Program-made: the position numbers and the translations under genes
Source of the DNA: Selaginella moellendorffii
Lineage: Eukaryota; Streptophyta; Lycopodiopsida; Selaginellales; Selaginellaceae
Length of the DNA: 64,000 bases
Direction: 5' to 3'
NCBI RefSeq assembly: GCF_000143415.4
Contig: NW_003314294.1
Span: 749,453-813,452 of the forward strand
The notes under the pieces: generated by a model
What the model saw: the letters and a program-made list of their open reading frames with translations, nothing else
Told to the model about the DNA's origin: nothing
Databases searched by the model: none
Shown here: piece by piece, positions 10,560-25,546 of the stretch
How the letters are laid out: every line of letters begins with the position of its first letter
Position numbering within the stretch: the first letter of the stretch is position 1

Positions 10560-11064
10560 CTCGCCATAGCTAAGGTTTAAGCGGTTCTTCACAATGTACA
10601 AGAACCAGCTTCAGGAATTCGCGCAGAAAGCTGGGTGGACAATGCCGCAGTACGACTTTTCCATGGAAGGCCTGCCGCATCTCCCTCGGTTCCAAGCTTC
10701 TGTCGAGGTGAATGGCATCAAATACGACTCGGAGGATGGTTTTCCAAACCTCAAGGCCTGGATGCGCTCAATGGGGCCGATGGCTCCCTGATACGATCGC
10801 TTGAATCTCACGGTTTTCGTCTTCCACAGGGCTTTGCAAGAGTGAGCTCCAAGAGCACGCGAGGAATGGCTTGTCCCTTCCAATCTATCAAATGGAGATC
10901 AAAGGGCCGAGTCACAAGCCAGAGTTTGAAGAGATCGGTGGTGTTTTCCTACAAGGGTGGTACTGCCAAGAACACGCTGGTACAAATCGTGCTTGAGCCG
11001 CCTGGAGAGCGAGAGCTAGACAAGAGAGAGAATAGACAATCAAGAGAGAGGCTATGGGAGATGT
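10560..11064 (+). pseudogene. decayed copy of the dsRNA-binding protein gene
   Basis: From just before the ATG at 10594 the sequence tracks 6120 onward. The first 55 codons closely match dsRBD1 (MYKNQLQEFAQKAGW; GLPHLPRFQASVEVNG). The rest of exon 1 is then collapsed: the end of dsRBD1 is deleted and a stop follows at 10789. Exon 2 traces follow (CKSELQEHARNGLSLPIYQ-like, then GGVFLQGWYCQE-like) with frameshifts. The copy also retains the telo-box-like AAGGTTTAAG before the ATG. It cannot make a two-dsRBD protein, though a single-motif peptide of 65 residues is still open. Confidence 0.85.
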
Positions 11065-11214
11065 AACAACTAGAACTATTGGTGTTACAAGGTCTGATGA
11101 GAATCTTTGCATTTCTTCTTCACTTCTAAGCTGCTCTTCACTCGAAAGCACGATGTGACAATGGAACTTGTCCAATTTCGTGGCGATGGCCGGAGCTAGG
11201 AATGTGGCTTTCAA
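11065..11214 (-). pseudogene. XRN C-terminal remnant
   Basis: On the minus strand the sequence encodes SSEEQLRSEEEMQRFSSDLV, matching the XRN C-terminus (LLSEEEMRRNRFSSDLV). It lies where the XRN 3' end would lie relative to the dsRBD copy. Only the last few dozen codons remain, so the duplication took the dsRBD gene and the tail of its convergent neighbour. Confidence 0.75.
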
Positions 11215-11342
11215 ACTTGAAAGAGAAGCTATATTGCCATAGCCCTAACTTTAAAACATAATATTCGTGGTTTAGGGCTTTTCAATTAAAAGAGTGAAGG
11301 AGGGAAGGCTATGGCGCCTTAGGGTACCGGGGAGCGAGCGCG
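11215..11342. promoter_or_regulatory. SMC3 upstream region with telo-box-like motif
   Basis: Contains CCCTAAC and GGTTTAGGGCTTTT within 100 bases of the SMC3 start, the same motif class seen at other starts in the window. Confidence 0.4.
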
Positions 11343-16449
<5,107 letters not shown>

Positions 16450-16752
16450 CTTTTCGGGACTTGAGAAAGAGTTTGGTCCCTCTCTTTCTTTCCTTTCCTC
16501 TCTTACTCACGTATACGCTTTGTGCAGCAAGCTGACTGACACTTAACAGCGCTTCGTTTTTGTAAATTTTCACAAGCTCTACTAAATACGATCTTTGGAT
16601 GTTTTTTGTCAGTTGTACACCCTTTCTTCTTGGCAAACTCCGAGCCAGAAAGTTTCTCGACTGAGGTATCAGATTGATTGAGTCGCATTATTCCATAAAC
16701 TAGTGCGTCTAATGGACTCGTTTGTGAAAAAAGAGCCGATTTTTCTGTCCAC
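16450..16752. other. SMC3 3' untranslated region / spacer
   Basis: No gene seen. Pyrimidine-rich sequence after the SMC3 stop, then the upstream region of the M48 protease gene on the same strand. Confidence 0.5.
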
Positions 16753-18122
16753 ATGAGTCTGTTCCTTCCAGGTTTCCAGTACAAGGCGCCCTCTTCGTTG
16801 CACTCCCAGTTTCATCGCTCCAATGTCAAGGTAAAAGACAAAGCTTTCATTGCGAGGGACTTAAATGTTTTCCGCACAGATGTGTATCAATTCGATCGGA
16901 GTGCTCAGGCCTCGAGCTGCTCAGCCAATTCCAAATCTTTTAGCGGATGATTTCAGGCATCCTCTGGACCAGCAGGTGCTCAATTTCTGCAAGTCATTGT
17001 CTCTAGCCAGTGAATTTTTTTATGCAGAACACGGCAATCTTGCGGGTCATTCCAGGACTTCCTGAGATTGGAAAGCTTATTCTAGGTGGACTTTAACGCT
17101 TGTCGATTTGATTTTTTATTAAGAGTTGTTATTCTGTCAAGCAGGGCCTGTGGCAGAGCAAGTGATGCTCTTAGAGAACATAGCTAGTTCTGTCAAAGTT
17201 AACGACAAACAGGTACCAATCCTTCTGAAGTTCTTTTAATTTTTTCTAATGACTTCTGTTCCAGCTGCCTCATCTTCATGACTTAATCACAGAGGCTTCT
17301 ACCATACTCGGGTTGGAATCGCCTCCAGATTTGTATGTTCGGCAGAATCCCGTTCCAAATGCCTACACTTTGGCCATCGCCGGAAAAAAGCCATTCATTG
17401 TGTTGCATACAAGCATCATAGAGCTTCTCAAGCCAGCTGAACTTCAGGTCAGTAGTTTTTCGTTTTGCTTGTGTACGTCTCTCAAGTGTTAAACTACAGG
17501 CAGTGATTGCTCACGAACTTGGTCACCTGAAATGCGATCATGGCATATGGCTAACGTTTGCAAACATTCTTGCAATGGGAGCCTACTCCCTGCCCGGTAA
17601 GTATCTAAAACTTTTTCCAGTCCAAAGTTTACAGTTTCGATTGACGATTCAAGCAGGATTGGGAACTGTTATTGCTCGCAATCTCGAAGAGCAGATATTT
17701 AGATGGGTGAGAGCTGCCGAACTAACTTGTGATCGAGCAGCTCTTCTCGTGGTTCGTGATCCCGACGTAAGTAGTCAAAACTCTCTTCATTTCTCCGTGC
17801 TGATGGTTGTCTGAGAACTTTCAGGTGGTGATCTCTTTGCTAATGAAACTCTCAGGTGGATGCCCATCACTTGCAAACCAGCTAAACGTCCAAGAGTTTC
17901 TGAAACAAGCTCGTTCGTATGACGAGGCTTCCGCCAGTCCTCTAGGATGGTATCTCAGGCGAGTGATATATCCTTTTGCCTATCGCTCTCTCACACTTTT
18001 TTCTCAACAGGAACGCTCAAACGAGGCAGCTCTCGCATCCATTGCCAGTCTTGAGAGCTCGGGAGATCGATCAATGGGGTCGAAGCACCCAATACAAAGC
18101 ATTGGTGGCTCGTAAGTTCTAG
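16753..18122 (+). CDS. PGM48: M48 metallopeptidase, plastoglobule PGM48-like
   Basis: Spliced product is about 327 residues. Exon 1 is 16753-16830 and exon 2 starts at 16880. The order is a short N-terminal extension, [30 protein letters not shown], the zinc motif HELGH (exon with [14 protein letters not shown]), [12 protein letters not shown] supplying the third metal ligand, and a conserved end ([20 protein letters not shown]). These match the plant M48 protein of Arabidopsis plastoglobules, linked there to leaf senescence. The last intron (17959-18010) starts with GC rather than GT: only that splice keeps the conserved tail. The exon 1 start is the nearest in-frame Met and is less certain. 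It converges on the cysteine protease, with 87 bases between stops. Confidence 0.87.
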
Positions 18123-18209
18123 CAAATTCTTACACAATTTCCAGGACACAGAGCTGTACATACAATAGAATGAATAGAATAAATAAGCGAACTATATCCA
18201 TAGCGGTTC

Positions 18210-19744
18210 TTAGTTGAAGTCTTCTGGCACAACAGGATACGATGCGCAAGTAGCAATGCCTGAAAGCAAGAGAAACTTTTCACTAGGAAAAAGAGTGACG
18301 ATGAATGTGAGCACGTACCACACATGTTCTTGCCCATTTCCATGTAAAAGTATCCATCCAGCCCAAAGGACTCGCCCCACGAGTTTTTGATGATCCAGTA
18401 TGGAACTGGTGCGTCTCTGTTGTATCCAACTGCGAGGACAGCATGGTTCACAGTCTGCGAATTTTTTCGATCAGGTGTTTAGTCTCTCACACAAAGAAGG
18501 AGAAAAGAAAGTAAAGGAAAGAACTTACGTCTGGACCGGTGCCACAAACGTTGCTCGTGTAAACACCCGACTTGTAGAAGCGGAAGTCTTTCAGGACCTC
18601 GTATGCAATGCTAACGGGCCTGTTGAACGCGACCGCATGGATAAGCTCGTCCTCCGCGCCCTGTTCTCGCGAAAGAAAAAGAAACCATTCGTTAGCAACG
18701 AAGCATCGTTGTTGCCTGTGGAAATCGTACCTCGGTGATGTTCACCACGTCGTAAACCTTGGCGCCAATCGAATTCTGGTTGTACGTGCATTTGCCATCG
18801 TGTCCGGTGTAGGGGTAAGAGTCCTCGGTGTCCAATCCACCGTTGTACCTGATGTACTCGAAGGCTTGCGATGGAAGTCCTCCGTTGCAGCCAAAGTTGT
18901 TATATCCTCCAGCGCAATCCACTAGCTGCTGCTCGGACAGAACAACCATTTTCCCTGTGGCTTGAGCGTGAGCAGACTCTAGAGCACCGGTTGTGCTTCA
19001 CGAACAAGGACGAGAACCTGTGAGATCCAAAAACTCCAGCTTGTGAATAGAAACTACACTACCTGAAAGTCCAGCATGATCCGCAGTGTTGCTGGTTTTT
19101 GACAGGACTAACGATCTTATCATCACGCCAGTCTTTCTGTGAAGAATCATAGCTTAGATAGAGGATGAAGAACAAGATAAACACTTGGTTTTTCTTGCTA
19201 CCTTCGATGGCGGAGTAAGGAACGCTCGGACAGAGTTCGTAGTGGTCGCGGAACAGTTTTGCGAGCTGAAAAGGTTGTGCTTTTTAAATTCCTCCCATGA
19301 CATGTCGGCAAACTCTGCAAATCCACAAGAGTCCAAGCCAAGAATGAGTACAAACAGCGCTCGAATCTTTTTCCTTTTCCTGACTTACGGTTCACAGCAA
19401 GCGTGTAAGGCAGTTCCTTCCGGTTGGTCTCTTCAATCAGCTCCAAATTGCGAGAAAACGTAACAAATCGTTCCCGGAGCTCCACAAGCGATCCATACAC
19501 CCTCTTGTGCCTGCGCTCTTGATAAATACCGCACAGATCGAGCAAAGAATAGCCCATACCTGGTAGCGAATTCGTGGAATCGAGCGACCTTGTGACCCTC
19601 TCCGAGCAGCTCCGTGAATCGCGCAGGAGAGATCCCGTCGATTACCATGGAGATGGCGCTGCTATCGTCGAGGAATCGCGCCGTGGAGAGAGAAATCGCC
19701 GCCATGGCCAGAGCCATTGCCAGCGCCATCGCTAGCTGAGCCAT
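18210..19744 (-). CDS. aleurain/cathepsin H-type papain-like cysteine protease
   Basis: A secreted or vacuolar C1A protease. The start encodes a hydrophobic signal peptide with repeated MALA units, then a propeptide with an ERFNIN-type helix ([20 protein letters not shown]). Mature-domain motifs follow: [24 protein letters not shown] with the catalytic Cys, [22 protein letters not shown] with the catalytic His, and [15 protein letters not shown] with the Asn. It ends [11 protein letters not shown] then a short tail and TAA at 18210-18212. Several short introns are visible. The FLDDSSAI...MVIDG stretch is typical of aleurains, but the NPIR vacuolar-sorting motif known from barley aleurain is not seen, so sorting may differ. 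Confidence 0.9.
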
Positions 19745-19785
19745 AGCAAAGAGTCAAAAATATCGGCTACTCGCCCTAGCGCACT

Positions 19786-19890
19786 GAATCTATATAGAGA
19801 TTCCATCCCACGTCCCCGGAGATTCCGGAATAATTCCTGGCGCCAAAATATCTGCTTTTAGGGTTCTAGCGTGGCCGATGCAATCTAGAT
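19786..19890. repeat. upstream segment duplicated at 22497
   Basis: About 100 bases including CTATATAGAGATTCCATCCC, a CCCCGGAGATTCC block and TTTTAGGGTTCTAGCGTGGC recur at 22497-22600 in direct orientation. Here the segment lies upstream of the minus-strand cysteine protease. At the second site it carries the start codon of the PPR gene. Confidence 0.9.
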
Positions 19891-20977
19891 TAGATTTTTG
19901 TTGTTCTTCAAAACTTCTGGAATCAAGCTATGGGACTCAGGTGTAGGTTTTTTTTTTGTTTTGAGAGAGTTCTTCAATGACAAGATGGATTTGATTTCTC
20001 ATTCAACAATTTAACAGTTGATCACTCGAACGTTGGTCTGATTAAAAGCCTACCGGCGCAAAGCTGGAGGTCGGATAGTCGCCATAGCAACGCCACGGGG
20101 AAGTTTGTGGCGAAGTTCTGGATATTGAGATCTATCACAAGAAAAACACCAGCTTGAATGGATTGCCCAACGTAAGTAAAGCACTGATAGATTACCGCCA
20201 TAAAGGATCAGCTTTAGAATGCTGATGGTTATTCTCCCGGATTTGCTACCTGGGTTCTTAATGCTGGTGAATTATCGCAGAGTGGAGCCACTGTCTCCTA
20301 CCTGGATCATATTGAACTTGGACGAATGACTCGAGGAATGGAAGAGCATGGGAAGAAGTAAGCTTCTCTTACTCTATATATTCATCCTTCGAATCTAAGC
20401 CGCATTGATACAGGTTCTTCCTGTTCTTGTTGTCTATTATGGCTTTGAAGAAGCGATGGTTGTCAAATGTGAAGAAAACCGAGAGAAGGTTAGAAATAAA
20501 AACACGTCCAGGATTTCTAGCTACGAAAAAAAACAAAAGGATTACCTCTTGTTTCTTTTCTGCTACTCGAATCTTAATAACAGATATTCTAAGAATATCT
20601 AGTATATCCATCGTCTTGTGCTTGAAACAAATCCGCCACCCAGAATCCAGCGAAAATGTAATGGAAAAAGCTCTCGAGTTTTACAAGGAGCTACTTCTTA
20701 CTCGTGTTGATGGATTTGCTAATGCCCGTGATGTGCTACCAGTTAATCTTCATACCGCTAACGTTTGATGTAAGAACCATTGTTTCTCGGGGTTCTTGTT
20801 CGGCCTCCCAATCCCGAAAGTATTGAACCAATAGTATCGCTATGAGCTCACATGAGAATCGCTTTTGTTCCGTCACAGGCCATCAACACGAAATCTAAGG
20901 TATATCTGTGCCCCATAATTTTTTTCTACCTTTTTGCAAAATCTCATTTAAGGATACCTGTTTCCTTGGGCTAGGGT
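19891..20977 (+). pseudogene. unrecognised gene fragments
   Basis: Several stretches read like exons on the plus strand. Near 20115 EVLDIEIYHKKNTSLNGLPN is followed by a GTAAGT donor. At 20220-20358 a run contains GYSPGFATWVLNAGELSQSG and ELGRMTRGMEEHGKK, again followed by a GTAAGC. At 20635-20768 a run contains ENVMEKALEFYKELLLTRVD. I could not connect them into one protein or assign a family. A decayed gene, or an intact one with introns I could not place, are both possible. Confidence 0.35.
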
Positions 20978-22281
20978 ATGGATGACTTTATCAACCTTTC
21001 GGAGAAGAAGCAAAGGCGGCACTGGGATGGTATGATCACGAATGGCAAGGTGAATGGTAGAATTACAGGTGCTCTGGATCATCCCATCTGGTCCCAGCTG
21101 CCTTTGGAACTCCAGCTCCACATTCTAAACTTTTTGCCACTGCCGGCACTTTGCCGTGGAAAGAGCGTCTGCAAGGCTTGGAAGTCCGCAATCCAGGGCT
21201 TGGGATATAGCAAAGCTCACCGGTTTTCCAATGGGCAGTGGTATATCATGAAGGGTGATAACAGTGTTGGTCTCTGTGATGGAAATTCAAGTCCTCTTTC
21301 ATGGAAGATGATCCGGTTACCTTTCGAGATACACACAGACAGTATCTGTATGTCTTCTGCCGGGCTTGTTCTTGCATACTTTCCTTTTTACAGGCCACAA
21401 AATATAATGGTTTGCAACCCCTTAGATTTAAGTTCCCTGGTGAAGCTGCCTCCACCACCTGGTTCTGAGCCAACCATAGTTTTCGTGGCTATCCAATCTT
21501 CAGTTGGTAGTGACAACAGGCCTTGGTTTTGCGTGGTTTGTGTTGGGGGAATCAAGACAACGCATGTAGGTGCACGCCATCTAGTTCTACAAGTTTATGA
21601 TTCCAGAGTTCACAAATGGGTCTCGTCTTGTCGAGTATTCACAAACGGGAATGAGATTGCCCAGACTTCCTTTCGTGACGCCAACGATTGCATGCTTCTA
21701 CGGGAGGGCAAGCTCTACTTTATCACGATCGCAAAGAACAACACCAGATCGCTCAAGTGCGTCAACGTGTGGGATTCAGATGGCAAGGTGGCGACTTTGG
21801 CAACCTGGACGAGTCTTCCCATGGGCTTGCATCAAGAAACATACGACCCCCCATGCCTGTACAATAACACCTCACTTGTTTACTGTGCTGGTAAGCTTCT
21901 TCTTTTCTTTTCTCTCTATTTATGCATGGTTTTTTAAACTGGGTTTCAGGAAAGCTGGTGCTCGCAAACTTTATACTGGATGCAAAGACCCTTGGTTTTG
22001 TCTATCTGGACGAAGCATCCAGAGAATGGCGACCCTTAGCAACAATGCCAAGAGAGATTATGCCGGCAGAGCTTAGATATCTTAGGTTGCAAGCAAGAAA
22101 TATGCATCAGTGGAGTTTGGTAGTAGCGGGAGGTGGGGCAGAGATCACCTTGTTTCTAAGTCACTTCAAGGGATTGTGTTGGGGTTGCATTTACAATGAC
22201 GAGACCGGTATCTGGCAATCTGTCTTTGGCCAAAAGGTTGAGATGTTGTATCCTTTTAAGCCATCATTAGTGTCCATTTAG
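20978..22281 (+). CDS. F-box protein with kelch-like/FBA-type C-terminus
   Basis: Two exons (20978-21890, 21950-22281) encode about 414 residues. An F-box of the usual plant type begins near residue 37 (IWSQLPLELQLHILNFLPLPAL, then CKAWKSAI). Such domains bind SKP1 in SCF ubiquitin ligases. The remainder has the WxxL-rich, beta-propeller-like look of F-box/kelch proteins (WKMIRLPF, VYDSRVHKWVSS, WRPLATMP) but no clean kelch repeats. The target is unknown. It lies between the two copies of the duplicated upstream segment. Confidence 0.75.
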
Positions 22282-22588
22282 ATAAAGTGGTTATTGTGAC
22301 TTGATTTGTGTTGGCTTATAATTTGATTTATATTTCAAGCTCCTTGATCTCTAAGTCTCCTCTTGGTGATCAAATAGCACAGAATAATAATTCAAGTTGT
22401 TCTTACTGAGAATTTGCAAAATGCTCTTTGAAGATGAATTAACTTCATCTTTAATTTTATAAAATTAGCAAATAAAGCAAGACGTCGCTTTACCACCCTA
22501 TATAGAGATTCCATCCCGTGTCCCCGGAGATTCCAAAAGAACTCTTGCCGCCAACTGATGCTTTGTTTTTAGGGTTCTAGCGTGGCCG
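22282..22588. promoter_or_regulatory. spacer containing second copy of duplicated promoter segment
   Basis: AT-rich up to 22490. Then 22497-22600 repeats 19786-19890. It holds CTATATAGAG as a candidate TATA element and TTTTTAGGGTTCTAGC shortly before the PPR start codon. Confidence 0.6.
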
Positions 22589-25546
22589 ATGCAATCTGAG
22601 ACCGCGCTCGCGAATCGAGTGAGGAATTGCGGCGATCTCGAGCACGCAAAGAAGATTCACGCGGTGATTCTCGGTAGCGACCACAGGCACAGCAGATATC
22701 TCTCGAATTTGCTCGTGGAAGCCTATGGAAAGTGCGGAAGCTTGGACGATGCCACGGCGGTGTTCGATGCGATCGACGCGCCCAATTCTTACTCGTGGAA
22801 TCTGCTGCTCCGCGCCTACACCCACAATCGTGAGCTCCGCAGGGCGGAAGAGATCTTTGCGAGGATCCCGGAAAGAGATCGCGATGGCGTGGCGTGGACG
22901 ACGATCATCTCGGCGTATGCCCGCGCTGGACAGATCCACGACGCGCGGAGGCTGCTGGAGAGGATGCCTCGCCTGGAGAAGAAGTTGGCGCTCACGACGA
23001 TGATCACGGCGTATGCCCAGCGCGGGCATTTGCAGGAATCGCAAGCTATGTTCGATCAAATCGCCGACAAGGACACCGCGTGCTGGAATGCCTTGCTCAC
23101 TGCGTATGCAAGCAATGGAGAAACGAATCGTGCAAAGGAGATCTTCGATCAGATGGGCGATCGAGACAGGATCTCCTGGACCGCGCTTCTCACAGCATTT
23201 GCCAAGAATGGGCAAATTCAAGAAGCGTGGAAACTCTTTGATGTTATGCCCAAAGAGCTCAAGGCATCCAGCGCCTATAACACGATGATGAGCGCTTGCA
23301 TTGCGTCAGACAACATCTCTGAAGCTCGAGCTCTCTTTGATCAGATGGACATCCGGGACACCGTATCGTGGAATCTCCTAATCACTGGCTACGCAAGGCT
23401 TGGAAGTGTGGATATGGCACGAGCAATCTTTGATGCCATGCCAGAGAGAGATGTTGTATCATGGAATTCCATTCTTACGGCAAATGCCCAGAAAGGGCAT
23501 GCCAAGGAATCGCAACGAATCTTTGATGAGATGCCTTGCCACGACATGGTATCGTGGAATGCCCTTATCGCTGCCTATGCGATGGAGGGTAGTTTAGGTC
23601 GAGCTAAGTTTGTGTTCGATCAAGCTCCAGCTAGAGATAGTGTGACATGGAAATCTCTTCTAACAGCATACGCCCATAATGGGCATATTGAGGATGCTGA
23701 GATTTTGATCCAGAAAATGCCCTTGCAGTGCTTGAGCGCGTGCACGGCCATGATCATGGGGTACGGACAGAATGCCCTGGTGATTCCAGCACGGAATCTC
23801 TTCAATGACATGCCCTGCTGGGACATTCTGACCTTGAATTGCCTGCTCAATGCCTACGTCCAGAATGGCCACCTTCTGGACGCACGAGGTTTGCTGGAAG
23901 AGATGCCCGAGCACGACGCTGCATCGTGGAACGTCCTTCTCGCCGCTAGCAAAGATTCGCGTGAAGCAAAGAGGATCTTTGATCGAATCCTGTATAGAGA
24001 CATCGTTTCATACAACGCAATCATCTCTGGATACGCACAGAGCGGAAATCTGGACAAGGCGAGCGCGCTCTTCGATCGAATGCCGGAGAGGGACGTGATC
24101 TCCTGGAACACGATGGTCACCGCGTATACCCAAAACAATGATCTACCTCGAGCGATCGAGCTGTTCCAGGAGATGCCCGAGAAGGATGTGATCACCTGGA
24201 ACACGATGCTGGGCGCCTATGCTCAAAACGGGGATCTAGAGAAGGCGAGGAGCGTTTTTTATGAGATGCCACAGCAGGCACTGTCGTCCTGGAACGCGAT
24301 GCTCGCAGCCTACATCCAATCCGGGCACACCGACGAGGCCAAGCGATTCTTCGCCGAGATGCCGCAGAGGAACATCCTGTCCTGGAACACGATCCTGGGA
24401 GCTTGCTCGAGAGCCGAGGAAGGAAAAGCCCTCTTCGATACGATGCCTGCCAGGGACATCGTCTCGTGGAACTCGATGATCTGGGCATACTCCCAAGGTG
24501 GCGATGTCGCCAGCGCCAAGACCCTCTTCGATTCCATGCCAATCCGGCAAACTTCGTCGTGGAACGCAGTGATCGGAGCTTACGCCAGCGCCAACGATCT
24601 CATCCCCGCGAGAGAGCTCTTCGATGAGATGCCGCAGCGAGATCTAGTGTCGTGGAACACGATAATCTCTGCGTATGCTCGCGAAGGAATCAGCGATGCC
24701 GTGACCCTCTTCGATCAAATGCCCGAGAGAGACGCTGGATCGTGGATTGCTGTGGTGGCCGGCTGCATTGGAGCTGGATTAACCCAGAGAGCCAAGGATT
24801 TCTTCCAAATCTGCCCAGACAAGGAGGCCATTGCGTCGCTCATGATCGCGATGCTTGCCGAGAAGGGCGATCTGGAAGCCGCGAGGAGCGCGTTTGATCG
24901 CCTCCACAATCCCAAGCTCGTGGAGTGCAACGCGATCATCACGGCCTACGCGCAGCAAGGATATCCGAGAGAAGCGCGCGAGCTCTTCAACGCAATGACG
25001 TGGCGGGATGCTGTGACGTGGAATGCCATGGTGGCAGCATATTCCCAGAACGGAGACCTAGATGCGGCTCTCTTCCTCGCGGCGACCATGCCGGAGCAAA
25101 CTCTGGTGTCGATCAACGCGATAATCACCGCGCTCGCCTCCACTGGCCACTGGATCGAGGCGTTCCATCGATTCCGGCAGATGCTGATCCAGGGCTTCGA
25201 TCCCGACGGAATCACATTCGTCACGATCCTTACGGCGAGCGGCGGCTGCGCGGTCGATTGCTCCAAGAGCTTCGTCGCCATGGCAGTGGATTTCAGCGTG
25301 GAGCCCGGGATCAAGCACTACAGCTGCCTGATCGACGCGCTGTGTAGATCCGGTCAGGAAGAAGCCGCCCAGCAGGTGCTGCGATTGATGCCAATCGTGC
25401 CGGATGCTGTGACTTGGACGAGCTTGCTGACAGCGTGTGGAATACATGGCTCGCCCGGAAGAACCCTAATCGCGAAGAACGCCACACGTGGCAAGGGGGC
25501 CTCCCCTTATGTGTTACTTTCAAATATTCTAGCTAGTAGTTTTTAG
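22589..25546 (+). CDS. pentatricopeptide repeat protein, S-motif array, 985 residues, intronless
   Basis: PPR proteins bind organelle RNA base by base and often guide editing or processing. The chain is a near-continuous array of roughly thirty repeats about 31 residues long, typified by GHLEEAKxxFDxMPERDVVSWNTM-like units (for example ARAIFDAMPERDVVSWNSIL). This spacing is that of S-type repeats rather than P-type 35-mers. Towards the end come an L-like repeat (FRQMLIQGFDPDGITFVTIL) and an HYSCLIDALCRSG stretch typical before E domains. The protein then stops after YVLLSNILASSF, with no E+ or DYW domain. No clear transit peptide is visible at the Met. The start lies inside a duplicated promoter segment. 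Confidence 0.9.
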   Translation: MQSETALANRVRNCGDLEHAKKIHAVILGSDHRHSRYLSNLLVEAYGKCGSLDDATAVFDAIDAPNSYSWNLLLRAYTHNRELRRAEEIFARIPERDRDGVAWTTIISAYARAGQIHDARRLLERMPRLEKKLALTTMITAYAQRGHLQESQAMFDQIADKDTACWNALLTAYASNGETNRAKEIFDQMGDRDRISWTALLTAFAKNGQIQEAWKLFDVMPKELKASSAYNTMMSACIASDNISEARALFDQMDIRDTVSWNLLITGYARLGSVDMARAIFDAMPERDVVSWNSILTANAQKGHAKESQRIFDEMPCHDMVSWNALIAAYAMEGSLGRAKFVFDQAPARDSVTWKSLLTAYAHNGHIEDAEILIQKMPLQCLSACTAMIMGYGQNALVIPARNLFNDMPCWDILTLNCLLNAYVQNGHLLDARGLLEEMPEHDAASWNVLLAASKDSREAKRIFDRILYRDIVSYNAIISGYAQSGNLDKASALFDRMPERDVISWNTMVTAYTQNNDLPRAIELFQEMPEKDVITWNTMLGAYAQNGDLEKARSVFYEMPQQALSSWNAMLAAYIQSGHTDEAKRFFAEMPQRNILSWNTILGACSRAEEGKALFDTMPARDIVSWNSMIWAYSQGGDVASAKTLFDSMPIRQTSSWNAVIGAYASANDLIPARELFDEMPQRDLVSWNTIISAYAREGISDAVTLFDQMPERDAGSWIAVVAGCIGAGLTQRAKDFFQICPDKEAIASLMIAMLAEKGDLEAARSAFDRLHNPKLVECNAIITAYAQQGYPREARELFNAMTWRDAVTWNAMVAAYSQNGDLDAALFLAATMPEQTLVSINAIITALASTGHWIEAFHRFRQMLIQGFDPDGITFVTILTASGGCAVDCSKSFVAMAVDFSVEPGIKHYSCLIDALCRSGQEEAAQQVLRLMPIVPDAVTWTSLLTACGIHGSPGRTLIAKNATRGKGASPYVLLSNILASSF

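Noticed and set aside
24192-24550. Several long frames within the large PPR gene on both strands
   Set aside because: Repeat periodicity of the PPR array creates long open shadows; only the frame from 22589 gives PPR motifs.
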